64,000 bases of DNA from Pigmentiphaga kullae. GTDB lineage: Bacteria; Pseudomonadota; Gammaproteobacteria; Burkholderiales; Burkholderiaceae_B. This document shows, piece after piece, positions 1-8,786 of the stretch (its first letter is position 1; the number at the start of each line of letters is the position of its first letter). The DNA lies in NCBI RefSeq assembly GCF_004216695.1, contig NZ_SGXC01000001.1:1922001-1986000 (forward strand). Reading direction: 5' to 3'. The notes below the pieces were generated by a model. The model ran no database searches. It saw nothing but the letters and a program-made list of their open reading frames with translations, and was not told the DNA's origin. Made by a program: the position numbers and the translations under genes.

Positions 1-1035
1 TTCCCCGTGACCTTGTCCGTGGGGCCGAAGTTCACGCCGGACGACTCCTACCATTCGGTGCGGCTGGGGCTGGCCGAAGGTTTGGCGGGCGGCATCACCA
101 CGGTCCACAACTGGTCGCACAACACCCGCACGCCCGATCACGCGCGCGCGGAACTGGCGGCCATGCGCAGCCTGGGCATACGGGGCCGCCTGGCCTACGG
201 CTGGGGGCAGGACCTGCCGCTGGACCGCGCGATGGACCTGGCGGGCCTCGCCGAAGTCGCCCGGGAAGCGGCCGGCGATCCCATGATCCACTTGGGCGCG
301 GCGCTGCGCACGCCGGTTTCCAATCCGCGCGGCACCGTACCCATCGACGTCGTGCGCACGGAATTCGCGGGCGTGCGGCGCCTGGGGCTGCCCATCACCA
401 TGCACGCGCGTCCCGGCGTGGTGTCGGTGCTGGACGCGCACGGCCTGCTGGGGCCGGACCTGCAACTGGTGCATCCTCAGGGCGTGTCGCCGCAGGAGCA
501 ACTGCGGCTGGCCGCCTGCGGCGTCTCGTTCTCGTGTTCGCCGGTGATCGAGGTGTTGTACGCCCAGGCATCGCGCGGCGTGATCCAGTTCCACGAGCTG
601 GAGTGCGCCTGCGTGCGGCAGAGCCTGTCGGTGGACAGTTCGTCGGCCTCGGCCAATGCCGATTTCTTCTCCTGCATGCGCACCCTGCTGTGGTCGCACC
701 GCCAGCGTTTCGGCGCCGAGGTACCGCTTACGGCGCGCCGCCTGCTGCGGCTGGCCACGCTGGATGGCGCGCGCGACCTGGGCATCGCGGACCACGTCGG
801 TTCGCTCGAGGCGGGCAAGCGGGCCGACGTCATCCTGGTCCGCACCACGGACCTGAACATGGCGCCGGTGGTGGACCCGGCCTTCTCGCTGGTCTACTCG
901 GCCCAGCCGGCCAACGTGGACACGGTCATCGTCGACGGACGGGTCTTGCGCCGGCACGGGCAATGGACCGCCTGCGATTCCGCGCAGATCGTGCGCGACG
1001 CGGCCCAGTCCGCGCGCGAGCTGGCCGCGCGGTGA
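1..1035 (+). CDS. Amidohydrolase family protein (5' end outside window)
   Basis: This is a metal-dependent amidohydrolase of the chlorohydrolase/cytosine deaminase superfamily, which hydrolyses or deaminates small cyclic or N-containing substrates. The frame is open from the first base, and the N-terminal beta-sandwich and HxH metal motif are absent, so the gene begins upstream. Visible pieces are 'THNW'-like strand residues near the start, 'ITMHARPG', 'LVHPQGV', 'SVDSSSA' at the usual Asp-ligand position, and the typical C-terminal 'GSLEAGKRADVILV' followed by 'VDTVIVDGRVL'. It ends 30 bp before a convergent LysR gene with a GC hairpin between. The substrate cannot be told from sequence. Confidence 0.85.
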   Translation, partial: FPVTLSVGPKFTPDDSYHSVRLGLAEGLAGGITTVHNWSHNTRTPDHARAELAAMRSLGIRGRLAYGWGQDLPLDRAMDLAGLAEVAREAAGDPMIHLGAALRTPVSNPRGTVPIDVVRTEFAGVRRLGLPITMHARPGVVSVLDAHGLLGPDLQLVHPQGVSPQEQLRLAACGVSFSCSPVIEVLYAQASRGVIQFHELECACVRQSLSVDSSSASANADFFSCMRTLLWSHRQRFGAEVPLTARRLLRLATLDGARDLGIADHVGSLEAGKRADVILVRTTDLNMAPVVDPAFSLVYSAQPANVDTVIVDGRVLRRHGQWTACDSAQIVRDAAQSARELAAR

Positions 1036-1040
1036 ACGCG

Positions 1041-1060
1041 CGCCGGCCGCCGGGCCGGCG
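1041..1060. terminator. GC hairpin between convergent genes
   Basis: Perfect 8-bp arms CGCCGGCC / GGCCGGCG with a 4-nt loop lie just after the amidohydrolase stop and just before the LysR stop. There is no U-tract, so it is either a weak bidirectional terminator or a transcript-end stabiliser. Confidence 0.4.
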
Positions 1061-1065
1061 TGGCG

Positions 1066-1974
1066 TCAGCCCCGTTCCTCGAACTGCTTGCAGTGGGCCG
1101 CCAGGTGGGCGCGGAAGGACGCGGCCGCCGGCGACAGCGAGCGGCCGGGCTGCGTGACCAGCTCGATCTTGCGATACACCACCGGGTCGTGCAGCACGCG
1201 AAAGCGCGCGCGCTTCGATCGGGCCAGCAGCCCCGCGTAGGACGGCAGTACCGCGATGCCCAGGCCGGCCTCGACCAGACCGATGGCCGACCACAGATAG
1301 TGCACCTCGAAGCGCGGCTCGGCCGCGATGCCCGACTGGTGCAGTACGCGGTCGATCTGCGGCAGCGAGCCGCTGGACTGCGGCACGACGATCATCGGCT
1401 GGCTGGCCAGGTCGGCCCAAGCCAGGTCCCGCCGTCGTCGCGCCAGCGGCCATGCGCTGGGAATCATGGCGCCCAGCGGATGGCGCATCAGCAGGCTGCG
1501 GTTCAGCTCCACCTCATTGCCGGTGAACACCCCCACGCCCAGGTCGACCTCGCCCTGCTGCACCTGCCGCAGGATGACGTCGACCGGCGCGTCGGACAGG
1601 CGGACTTCGATGGCGGGATGGGCGGCCTGGAAGGTGGCGATGGCGTCGGGCAGCAGTGTGGCCGCCATGACCGGCGTGGTCGCCACCGTGACGCGCCCGC
1701 GGCGCATCTGCACCAGGTCCTGGGTGCGGCGGATGGCTTGCTCGACTTCGCCCAGGATGCGTTCCGCATGCTGCAGGAATTCGGCGCCGCCCTCGGTGAC
1801 CGCGAGCTTGCGCGTAGACCGGTCCAGCAACTGCAAGCCCAGCTGGCCTTCGAGTTCGCGCACCAGCAGGCTGGTGGCGGACTGGGTCAGGTGCAGCCGC
1901 CGCGAGGCCGCGGTGAAACCGCCGCAATGCACGACTTCGACGAACGCGCGCATCTGGCGCAGGGTCACATTCAT
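1066..1974 (-). CDS. LysR family transcriptional regulator
   Basis: A 302-residue LysR-type regulator. The N-terminal winged helix-turn-helix covers about residues 1-60 ('MNVTLRQMRAFVEVVHCGGF', then 'LTQSATSLLVRELEGQLG'), followed by the periplasmic-binding-protein-like effector domain. I start it at the ATG at 1974 because family members begin almost exactly at 'LRQMRAFVEV'; an in-frame extension to 2010 adds only low-complexity residues. It is convergent with the amidohydrolase and has no obvious divergent target, since the next gene upstream is on the same strand. The effector is unknown. Confidence 0.9.
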   Translation of the reverse strand: MNVTLRQMRAFVEVVHCGGFTAASRRLHLTQSATSLLVRELEGQLGLQLLDRSTRKLAVTEGGAEFLQHAERILGEVEQAIRRTQDLVQMRRGRVTVATTPVMAATLLPDAIATFQAAHPAIEVRLSDAPVDVILRQVQQGEVDLGVGVFTGNEVELNRSLLMRHPLGAMIPSAWPLARRRRDLAWADLASQPMIVVPQSSGSLPQIDRVLHQSGIAAEPRFEVHYLWSAIGLVEAGLGIAVLPSYAGLLARSKRARFRVLHDPVVYRKIELVTQPGRSLSPAAASFRAHLAAHCKQFEERG

Positions 1975-2055
1975 ACGGCGAGGCCACCTATTCTTGCCTG
2001 GTCGCGGCAAGTATAGGGGCTGCCGGCGGCGGCCGCGCCGGGCACATACCCGGAC

Positions 2056-2634
2056 TCAGGTTGGCTGCGCTCCCGAGGGCGTGTCGGCGCTCTCGACGTT
2101 GGACAGCGCCTCGATCAGCTTCGCGTTGAACGCCGGCAGGTCGTCCGGCTTGCGGCTGGTGATCAGGTTGCCGTCCAGCACGACCTCTTCGTCCACCCAT
2201 TGTCCGCCGGCATTGCGGATGTCCTCCTGCAGCGATGGCCAACTGGTCAGTTGCCGGCCGTCGACCATGCCGGCCGACACCAGCAGCCACGGGCCGTGGC
2301 AGATGACGGCCACCGGCTTGCCCGTGTCGTGCAGCGCCTGCACGAAGCGCTGCGCGCCCTTGTCGGTGCGGATGACGTCCGCGTTGAAGACGCCGCCGGG
2401 CACGACCACGCCGGCGTAGCGGGTGGGGTCGGCGTCGTTCCAGCTCGCCTCCACGCGGAAGCGGTCGGCCTTCTCGTCATGCTTCATGCCCCGGATCTCG
2501 CCGGCCTGGGCGGAAAGAATGTGCACCGTGGCACCCGCGCGTTCCAGCGCTTCCTTCGGGCTCGTCAGTTCGACCTGTTCGAAATTGTCGGTTGCCACGA
2601 TGGCAACGGTGAGTCCTTGCAACGGCTTGGCCAT
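2056..2634 (-). CDS. DJ-1/PfpI family protein (YhbO-like)
   Basis: A 192-residue single-domain DJ-1/PfpI protein, in the class annotated as intracellular protease or protein/nucleotide deglycase involved in stress protection. The nucleophile elbow is 'AVICHGPW' with Cys112 followed by His, and the N-terminal strand is 'GLTVAIVATDNFEQVEL' with the conserved Glu. The start at 2634 is chosen because GGAG lies 6 nt upstream on the minus strand; an in-frame ATG at 2646 lies upstream of that site. It is divergent from ompW, with about 140 bp between starts. Deglycase against protease activity cannot be settled from sequence. Confidence 0.88.
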   Translation of the reverse strand: MAKPLQGLTVAIVATDNFEQVELTSPKEALERAGATVHILSAQAGEIRGMKHDEKADRFRVEASWNDADPTRYAGVVVPGGVFNADVIRTDKGAQRFVQALHDTGKPVAVICHGPWLLVSAGMVDGRQLTSWPSLQEDIRNAGGQWVDEEVVLDGNLITSRKPDDLPAFNAKLIEALSNVESADTPSGAQPT

Positions 2635-2775
2635 GTCGATCTCCATAGTGGGGCGCCGCGTGGGCAGCCGGATGCCCCAGCAAGCGGCGTGCCCGAGGGC
2701 GGCTTGATCTGGGACAAGGCGCGCGGGGCGAGGGGCTGCCAAGCTGGAGCCTCATCGTTCGATATGGAGCTCCTC

Positions 2776-3408
2776 ATGTTTTCCCGCCGCACGCCGCCCA
2801 TCCTGCTTGCCGCCCTTCTTGCCGCGGCGTTTTCGGCCGCGCAGGCGCACGAAGCCGGCGACTGGCTGCTCAAGGCCGGCATCAGCCAGGTCCGGCCGAA
2901 ATCGGACAACGGCACCGTCCTGAACGGGGCCGTGCGCCTGGACGCCGGCAATTCGACGCGGCCCAGCGCCAGTCTGACCTACATGGCCACCCGCAACGTC
3001 GGGATCGAGCTGCTGGCCGCCGTACCCTTCCGGCACGACATCGGCGCTTCCGGCGCGGTGGGCGGCAACATCGGTTCGTCCCGGCAACTGCCGCCCACGC
3101 TTAGCGTGCAATGGCACTTCCTGCCCGATTCGCAGGTGCAGCCCTATGTCGGCCTGGGCGTGAACTACACGCGCTTCTTCCACACCCGGGCCGCGGGCGC
3201 CCTGGCCGGCCAGGACCTGAGCCTGGGCGACTCGTGGGGGCTGGCAGCGCAGGTAGGGGTGGACGTGAAGATGGGCGAGCGCTGGTTCCTGAACGCCAGC
3301 CTGCGCTACATCGACATTTCGTCCAAGGTGAAGCTGAACGGCAGCCAGATCGGCAAGGCGCGCATCGATCCGTGGGTGCCGACCATCGCTATCGGCTATC
3401 GCTTTTGA
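2776..3408 (+). CDS. ompW: OmpW family outer membrane protein
   Basis: A 210-residue small eight-stranded beta-barrel porin of the OmpW family, which forms a narrow hydrophobic channel in the outer membrane. It has a clear signal peptide (residues about 1-22, ending 'FSAAQA') and then 'HEAGDWLLKAGISQVRPKSDNG', the usual OmpW N-terminus. Family landmarks are 'LPPTLSVQWHF', 'VQPYVGLGVNYTRFF', 'GLAAQVGVDV' and the C-terminal 'WVPTIAIGYRF' ending in Phe, as expected for BAM-dependent assembly. The ATG at 2776 has GGAG 6 nt upstream; the ATG at 2764 overlaps that site and is less likely. Confidence 0.93.
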   Translation: MFSRRTPPILLAALLAAAFSAAQAHEAGDWLLKAGISQVRPKSDNGTVLNGAVRLDAGNSTRPSASLTYMATRNVGIELLAAVPFRHDIGASGAVGGNIGSSRQLPPTLSVQWHFLPDSQVQPYVGLGVNYTRFFHTRAAGALAGQDLSLGDSWGLAAQVGVDVKMGERWFLNASLRYIDISSKVKLNGSQIGKARIDPWVPTIAIGYRF

Positions 3409-3429
3409 ACGGCGGGCCATGGGGGGTAG

Positions 3430-3456
3430 GGGTATACCCGGGGCGCGGTATATGAT
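3430..3456 (+). promoter_or_regulatory. Palindrome and -10-like box before the MFS gene
   Basis: GGGTATACCC (3430-3439) is a perfect 10-bp palindrome, followed at 3451-3456 by TATGAT, a good -10 match just upstream of the exporter start. I see no matching -35, so the palindrome may be an operator or activator site. This is inferred from spacing only. Confidence 0.3.
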
Positions 3457-3465
3457 TATGCGCAA

Positions 3466-4905
3466 ATGTCCGAGAACCCGCCGCACCCGCCATCTCAGCC
3501 CGGGCACGCCAGCCCCCGCCCGCCTTCCGATCTCGATTCACCGGTAGAAGACCAGCGCCAGCTGATCCTGGCGCTGATCGGGATCTGCGCGGTCGTGATG
3601 CTGGTGGCGCTGGATTCGACCATCGTCGGCACCACGCTGCCGCGCGTGGTGGCCGAGCTGGGCGGCATGCCCCTGTATGCCTGGGTCGGCACGGGCTACC
3701 TGCTGGCCTCGGCCATCGTCATTCCCATCTTCGGCCGCCTGGGCGACCTGTTCGGCCGCAAATATTTCATCCTCGTCTCGCTGGGCCTGGTGTCGCTGGG
3801 CTCGGTGCTGTGCGGCATCAGCCAGTCCATGCCGCACCTGATCGCGGCCCGCACCCTGCAGGGCGTGGGCGGCGGCATGATGATCGCCACCGCCTTCGCG
3901 GCGCCCGCCGATCTGTTCCCCGACGCCATGCGGCGCGTGCGCTGGCAGGCCCTGATCTCGACCTCGTTCGCGGTGGCCAGCGGTGTCGGGCCGCTGCTGG
4001 GCGGGGCGATTACCGAGGCCTTCGGCTGGCGGGCGGCCTTCTTCGTCAGCCCGGTGATGGGCGTGGTCGGCTTCGTGATGCTGTGGCGGTATTTCCCGCC
4101 GCTCAAGCCCCGGCACGACACGCCGCCCCGCATCGACTGGCTGGGCGGGGCACTGCTGGCACTGGCCGTGGGCACGCCCATGGCGGCGCTCGAACTGGGC
4201 TTCTCCACCCATCCGCGTCCGGTACTGGGGTTGTTGTTCCTGGCCGTGGCCGTCGTGTCGGTCTTCCTGCTCGTCTGGTACGAGCGCCGCCTGGAGCAGC
4301 CCATGTTTCCGCTGCGCGTGCTCGAGCGCAAGGAGTCGCGCCTGTTGAACGTCGTCGGCGTGATGACCGGCGCGGTGATGTTCATCCTGATCTACTACGG
4401 TCCGCTGCTGCTGCAGGTGGAAGTGGGGCTGAGCCCGACCCAGGCGGGCATGATCCTGGCGCCGCTGGTGGCCTGCATACCGATAGGCAGCGTCATCAAC
4501 GGCCGCCTGTTCCCGCGCCAGAGCCAGCCCCAGCGGTTGATGGTGTTCGGCGCGCTGCTGCTGGCCGTGGGCTGCCTGGGGGTGATGTTCCTGGAGCGCG
4601 GCTCGTCCATGGCCTTCGCCGTGGTCTCGTTCGGCCTGGCCGGCGTGGGCATGGGCTTCATCATCCCCAACCTGACGCTGTTCATGCAAATGATTGCCGA
4701 GCGCCGCGACGTGGGCGTGGCCTCGGCGCTGATCCAGACCATGCGCACCCTGGGCAGCGCGGTGGGCACCGCGCTGGTGGGGCTGGTCATCGCACGCACG
4801 TCGGTCAATACCGGCATCGAGGCCGGCATGGTGATGGCCATCGTGCTCTGCGCCGCGATGATGGTCCTGTCGCAGCGCATCAAGATGAAGAACGTGCGCC
4901 GCTGA
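3466..4905 (+). CDS. MFS transporter, DHA2 (EmrB/QacA) family
   Basis: A 479-residue inner-membrane drug:proton antiporter-type protein. A Pro-rich cytoplasmic N-terminus (about 25 residues) precedes multiple hydrophobic segments, probably 14 as in DHA2 proteins. Diagnostic motifs are 'ALDSTIVGTTLPRVVAELGG' (TM1, DHA2 motif D1), 'GRLGDLFGRKYF' (motif A), 'RTLQGVGGGMMIATAFA' (motif B) and 'ASGVGPLLGGAITEAFGWRAAFF' (motif C). No membrane-fusion partner lies nearby, so it probably works alone. The substrate is unknown. Its stop codon sits in a perfect 10-bp hairpin shared with the convergent coxG-like gene. Confidence 0.9.
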   Translation: MSENPPHPPSQPGHASPRPPSDLDSPVEDQRQLILALIGICAVVMLVALDSTIVGTTLPRVVAELGGMPLYAWVGTGYLLASAIVIPIFGRLGDLFGRKYFILVSLGLVSLGSVLCGISQSMPHLIAARTLQGVGGGMMIATAFAAPADLFPDAMRRVRWQALISTSFAVASGVGPLLGGAITEAFGWRAAFFVSPVMGVVGFVMLWRYFPPLKPRHDTPPRIDWLGGALLALAVGTPMAALELGFSTHPRPVLGLLFLAVAVVSVFLLVWYERRLEQPMFPLRVLERKESRLLNVVGVMTGAVMFILIYYGPLLLQVEVGLSPTQAGMILAPLVACIPIGSVINGRLFPRQSQPQRLMVFGALLLAVGCLGVMFLERGSSMAFAVVSFGLAGVGMGFIIPNLTLFMQMIAERRDVGVASALIQTMRTLGSAVGTALVGLVIARTSVNTGIEAGMVMAIVLCAAMMVLSQRIKMKNVRR

Positions 4906-4926
4906 ACGCCGCGGCGCGCGGCGTTC
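4904..4926. terminator. Bidirectional hairpin over the MFS stop codon
   Basis: Perfect 10-bp arms GAACGCCGCG / CGCGGCGTTC with a GCG loop overlap the exporter's TGA and end 6 bp before the convergent gene's stop. There is no U-tract. Confidence 0.5.
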
Positions 4927-4932
4927 CCGCGT

Positions 4933-5538
4933 TCAGCGCAGGAAGGTGTGGTAGACGACCAGCCCGGCGATGACCCCCGCCGCCACCAGCCACGACAGCC
5001 GGTTGACCCATTGCGTGGGCAGGTGCAGGGCATGCGCGCCGCCGCCCGCGGCCATCGGCCTGGCCATGCGCGGCGGCCGGGGCGCGGGGCGCTCCAGCGC
5101 CCGGCAGGCGCAGACCGAGAACAGCGCGAAGAAGTTGTCCATCATCTTGCGCGCGATCTTCTCGGCCTGGTCGGTGCGCAACTGGCTGAGCTTGCCTTCC
5201 AGGTCGGCGTGGGCCGTGTACGAGACGCGCGTGCCGTCGCCTTCGGGCGTCAGCCGGATGTCGGCGTGGCCCTTGGCCGATCCGGCCATGCCGCCTTCGC
5301 CCTCGAAGGTGAGGTGGTAGGAATTCGGGGCCTGGATGTCGCTCAGTTGCAGGCGGCCGTGGAAGCGGGCCGACAGGGGGCCGACCTCGGCCCGCAGGTT
5401 GACCCGGTATTCGTTCTCGGAGATGCGCTCGACTTTCTCGCATCCGCTGATACAGACCTTGAGGGTTTCGGGAGCGACGAGCTTGTTCCAGGTGTGTTCC
5501 TGGGAGGCGGGAATCAGGCGCGAACCGGATATGTCCAT
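4933..5538 (-). CDS. CoxG-like SRPBCC protein with C-terminal membrane anchor
   Basis: A 201-residue protein of the carbon monoxide dehydrogenase subunit G (CoxG, SRPBCC/Bet v1-like) family. CoxG anchors molybdenum hydroxylases to the membrane and aids maturation of their active site. The SRPBCC domain covers residues about 1-145, starting with 'MDISGSRLIPASQEHTWNKL' and 'LKVCISGCEKVERI', with a conserved 'GEGGMAGSAKGHADIRL' strand. A Pro/Ala linker leads to a hydrophobic C-terminal segment ('LSWLVAAGVIAGLVVYHTF') that should anchor it. No Mo hydroxylase gene is adjacent; the nearest in this window lies at 54-59 kb. A link between them is only a possibility. Confidence 0.85.
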   Translation of the reverse strand: MDISGSRLIPASQEHTWNKLVAPETLKVCISGCEKVERISENEYRVNLRAEVGPLSARFHGRLQLSDIQAPNSYHLTFEGEGGMAGSAKGHADIRLTPEGDGTRVSYTAHADLEGKLSQLRTDQAEKIARKMMDNFFALFSVCACRALERPAPRPPRMARPMAAGGGAHALHLPTQWVNRLSWLVAAGVIAGLVVYHTFLR

Positions 5539-5676
5539 GGTGAGTCTCCTTCGCCGTGGGGGCAGGGCCTGCGTGCCTGCCGTGTTGGCTGGCCGGCCGG
5601 TCTGTGCCGGCGGGGCTGGGGCGGTGACGTCCTTGTGGTCAATGTGCCACTAATCGCCATGGGTGTCCAGACGGGC

Positions 5677-6105
5677 TCAGCCGGCGCGCAGGTCCGGCAG
5701 GGCGCGCGGGCGCCGCTGGTGGTCGGTGGCCACGTAGACCAGGGTGGCCTCGGTGACCTTGACGACCTCGGAGTTGAGCCGGATGCGTTCGGCGTAGACC
5801 TCGACCGCCACCGTGATCGAGGTGCGGCCCGTCTTGACGATGTGGGCGTAGAAGCTGAGCAGGTCGCCCACGAACACCGGTTCCTTGAATATGAAGGACG
5901 TCACGGCCACGGTGGCGACGCGGCCGTTGGCGCGGCCCTGGGCGGGCACCGACCCGGCCAGGTCGACCTGGGCCATGATCCAGCCGCCGAACACGTCGCC
6001 CGACGGGTTGGAATCGGCCGGCATGGGGATGACGCGCAGCACCGGCATCTGGCCGGCGGGCAGCGAATTGGGGGCGGGGGGCGGATAAGGTAGCGTATCG
6101 GTCAC
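5677..6105 (-). CDS. Acyl-CoA thioesterase, YciA-like hotdog fold
   Basis: A 142-residue hotdog-fold thioesterase that hydrolyses acyl-CoA to free acid and CoA in the cytoplasm. The family signature is 'PSGDVFGGWIMAQVDLAGSV' at about residues 35-55, which carries the catalytic Asp, followed by 'VAVTSFIFKEPVFVGDLLSFYA'. The start is a GTG at 6105, with GGAG 8 nt upstream. Reading further upstream only adds residues with no family match. It is divergent from the LysR gene at 6224. YciA proteins act on a broad range of acyl-CoAs, and nothing here narrows it. Confidence 0.88.
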   Translation of the reverse strand: MTDTLPYPPPAPNSLPAGQMPVLRVIPMPADSNPSGDVFGGWIMAQVDLAGSVPAQGRANGRVATVAVTSFIFKEPVFVGDLLSFYAHIVKTGRTSITVAVEVYAERIRLNSEVVKVTEATLVYVATDHQRRPRALPDLRAG

Positions 6106-6223
6106 GCAGGGCTCCAGGGAAGGGTCGGCGGCACGGGGCCATGCGGCAAGTGTATGCCGGGCCCGGCCGGACGCGGCAACGGCCCACGGTACAATTTCCG
6201 CCGGTTCCTCGACGGTTGCAAGC

Positions 6224-7135
6224 ATGGAAGCCAAGTGGCTCGAAGATTTCATCGCGCTGGCCGAAACCCGTTCATTTTCGCGGGCGGCCGAGCTGCGACA
6301 CATCACGCAGCCCGCCTTCTCGCGCCGTATCCAGGCCCTGGAGGCCTGGGTCGGCACCGATCTGGTCGACCGCGCCGTCTACCCCACCCGCCTGACACCC
6401 GCCGGCGAGACCTTCCGCGCCGAAGCCATCGCCATGCTGGCCAAGCTGGACGAGACCCGCGCCATGCTGCGCGGCATGCGTCCCGCCTCGCAGGCGGTGA
6501 TCGACTTCGCCGTGCCCCACACCCTGTCGCTGACCTTTTTCCCGCGCTGGCTGAGCCGCATCCGGGCCGAAGCCGGCCTGCCCGACTTCACGGCCCGCCT
6601 GATGGCGCTGAACGTCCACGACGCCGCGATCAGCCTGGTCCAGGGCGGCAGCGACCTGGTCATGGTCTATTACCATCCCCGCCAGCCGGTCCAGCTCGAT
6701 CCGCGCCACTACGACATGCTGGTACTGGGCAGCGAGGCGGTCTACCCCTATGCGCGCAGCAAGCCCGACGGCACGCCGGAATACGTGCTAGGCGAAGGCG
6801 GCCCGGCGCCCTACCTGGCCTACGCGCCCAACGCCTACCTGGGCCGCATCGTCGATCTGATCCTGGCGGGCGCCCATCCCCGGCCGCCGCTGGACGAGCG
6901 CTATGAAACCGACATGGCCGAGGGCCTGAAGGCCATGGCGCTCGAAGGGCACGGCGTGGCCTTCCTGCCCGAGAGCGCGGTCACCCGCGAGGTCGCCTCG
7001 CGCCGCCTGGCCTGCGCGGGCGAGGCCTATACCGAGACCATGGAGATCCGGCTCTACCGCGAGCGCGCGCCGGCCGGCGCGCCCGCCAAGCCGCTGGTCG
7101 ACGCCCTGTGGGGCTACCTGTCCGGCGCGCGCTGA
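6224..7135 (+). CDS. LysR family regulator, HypT/YjiE-like
   Basis: A 303-residue LysR-type regulator. The N-terminal HTH begins 'MEAKWLEDFIALAETRSFSR' and continues 'ITQPAFSRRIQALEAWVG'. The sequence style, including 'FFPRWL' at about residue 108 and 'NAYLGRIVDLIL', resembles the hypochlorite-responsive HypT/YjiE branch more than classical metabolic LysR proteins. A TACAAT box at 6190-6195 could be its -10. It lies 134 bp upstream of aspA in the same direction, and a dyad sits in that gap, so control of aspA is plausible but unproven. Confidence 0.9.
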   Translation: MEAKWLEDFIALAETRSFSRAAELRHITQPAFSRRIQALEAWVGTDLVDRAVYPTRLTPAGETFRAEAIAMLAKLDETRAMLRGMRPASQAVIDFAVPHTLSLTFFPRWLSRIRAEAGLPDFTARLMALNVHDAAISLVQGGSDLVMVYYHPRQPVQLDPRHYDMLVLGSEAVYPYARSKPDGTPEYVLGEGGPAPYLAYAPNAYLGRIVDLILAGAHPRPPLDERYETDMAEGLKAMALEGHGVAFLPESAVTREVASRRLACAGEAYTETMEIRLYRERAPAGAPAKPLVDALWGYLSGAR

Positions 7136-7161
7136 CGTTTTCCGCCGCCGGGCGTTTTCCT

Positions 7162-7205
7162 GGCAATGCAAAAAAAACATTGGCCAATGCGAACACGGCA
7201 TTGGC
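7162..7205 (+). promoter_or_regulatory. Inverted repeat operator candidate upstream of aspA
   Basis: GCCAATGC (7183-7190), a 7-nt spacer and GCATTGGC (7198-7205) form a perfect inverted repeat. Overlapping it is the 12-bp palindrome CATTGGCCAATG (7178-7189), and a further related half-site GGCAATGC lies at 7162-7169. Evenly repeated half-sites 65-100 bp upstream of the aspA start look like a binding site array for a dimeric or tetrameric regulator, perhaps the adjacent LysR protein. Confidence 0.45.
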
Positions 7206-7269
7206 GCTATCGGGGGACGCCTGCCTATAGTGTTTTCCATAGTGCGCCGCATGGTGCGGCGGCTTTCCG

Positions 7270-8715
7270 ATGGACATCCAAATGAGCAGCAATGCCGCTT
7301 CCGGCCTCTTCCGCATCGAACACGACCTGCTTGGCGAGCGCGAGATTCCCGCCGACGCCTACTGGGGCATCCATTCCCTGCGCGCCCGCGAGAACTTTCC
7401 GATTTCCGGCTCGACCATAGGCGGCCAGGCCGATCTGGTGCGGGCGCTGGCCTGCGTGAAGCTGGCAGCGGCCCGGGCCAACCAGGACCTGGGCGTGCTG
7501 CCCGCCGAACGGGCCGGGGCGATCGTCCAGGCCTGCCAGGAAATCATCGAGGGCGCGCTGCACGACCAGTTCATCGTCGACGTGATCCAGGGCGGGGCGG
7601 GTACTTCGACCAACATGAACGCCAACGAGGTCATCGCCAACCGCGCGCTGGAACTGCTGGGCGCCAGGAAGGGCGACTACGACGTCCTGCACCCCATCCA
7701 GGACGTGAACGCCTCGCAAAGCACCAATGACGTCTATCCCACCGCGCTGCGCATCGCCATGTGCTTCTCGTTGCAGCGCCTGCTGGTGGCCATGGCCGAA
7801 CTGCGCGGCGCCTTCGAGGCCAAGGCGCTGGAATTCGACGACGTGCTGAAGATGGGCCGCACGCAGTTGCAGGACGCGGTGCCGATGACGCTGGGTCAGG
7901 AGTTCCTGACCTACGCCGTCATGCTGGGCGAGGACGAGGCGCGGCTGGGCGAGGCCCGGACGCTGATGGTGGAGGTGAACCTGGGCGCGACCGCCATCGG
8001 CACCGGCATCAACACCGATCCCGACTACAGCCCGCTGGCCGTGCAGTACCTGGCCGAGATCACGGGCCTGCCGCTGGTGCGCGCGGCGAACATGATCGAG
8101 GCGACGCAGGATACCGGGGCCTTCGTGCAGTTGTCCGGCGTCCTGAAGCGGGTGGCCTGCAAGCTGTCCAAGACCTGCAACGACCTGCGGCTGCTGTCGT
8201 CGGGCCCGCAGTCGGGGCTGAACGAAATCAATCTGCCGGAGCGCGCGGCGGGCAGTTCGATCATGCCGGGGAAGGTCAATCCCATCATCCCGGAAGTGGT
8301 GAACCAGGTCGCCTTCGAGGTCATCGGCAACGACATGACGATCACGATGGCGTCCGAGAGCGGCCAACTGCAGCTCAATGCCTTCGAACCCATCATCGCG
8401 TGGAGCCTGGTCAAGAGCATTTCGCACCTGGAAGCGGCATGCACCACGTTGACGCACAACTGCGTCAAGGGGATCACGGCGAATCGCGAGCGGCTGGCGC
8501 AGGCGGTGAAGCGGTCGGCGGGGCTGGCGACGGCATTGAACCCCGTGCTGGGGTACGAGGCGGCGACGCGGATCGCGCGCGATGCGATGCGGACGGGGCG
8601 GCCGGTGGCGGACCTGGTGCTGGAGGCGGGGCTGCTGGATGCGGAAACCCTGGAGCAGGTGCTCAAGCCGGAGGTGCTGACGCGGCCCTACCGGTTCAAG
8701 AAGGTGGCAGTTTGA
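7270..8715 (+). CDS. aspA: Aspartate ammonia-lyase
   Basis: A 481-residue aspartase that converts L-aspartate to fumarate and ammonia, feeding aspartate into the TCA cycle. It belongs to the fumarase/aspartase superfamily; the signature 'GSSIMPGKVNP' lies at about residues 328-338 on the flexible catalytic loop. The N-terminus 'FRIEHDLLGEREIPADAYWG' and 'GGAGTSTNMNANEVIANRALE' are aspartase-specific. Length matches the family (about 470-480). The start could also be the ATG at 7282. The glutamate/aspartate importer follows 120 bp downstream, which supports aspartate over fumarate or argininosuccinate as substrate. Confidence 0.95.
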   Translation: MDIQMSSNAASGLFRIEHDLLGEREIPADAYWGIHSLRARENFPISGSTIGGQADLVRALACVKLAAARANQDLGVLPAERAGAIVQACQEIIEGALHDQFIVDVIQGGAGTSTNMNANEVIANRALELLGARKGDYDVLHPIQDVNASQSTNDVYPTALRIAMCFSLQRLLVAMAELRGAFEAKALEFDDVLKMGRTQLQDAVPMTLGQEFLTYAVMLGEDEARLGEARTLMVEVNLGATAIGTGINTDPDYSPLAVQYLAEITGLPLVRAANMIEATQDTGAFVQLSGVLKRVACKLSKTCNDLRLLSSGPQSGLNEINLPERAAGSSIMPGKVNPIIPEVVNQVAFEVIGNDMTITMASESGQLQLNAFEPIIAWSLVKSISHLEAACTTLTHNCVKGITANRERLAQAVKRSAGLATALNPVLGYEAATRIARDAMRTGRPVADLVLEAGLLDAETLEQVLKPEVLTRPYRFKKVAV

Positions 8716-8786
8716 GATGAGGGCTGGCCTGGGAGAGTGACGGCACGTTCCGGGGCTTGGGCTCGGGTAAAAATCCATGTCCGTAC

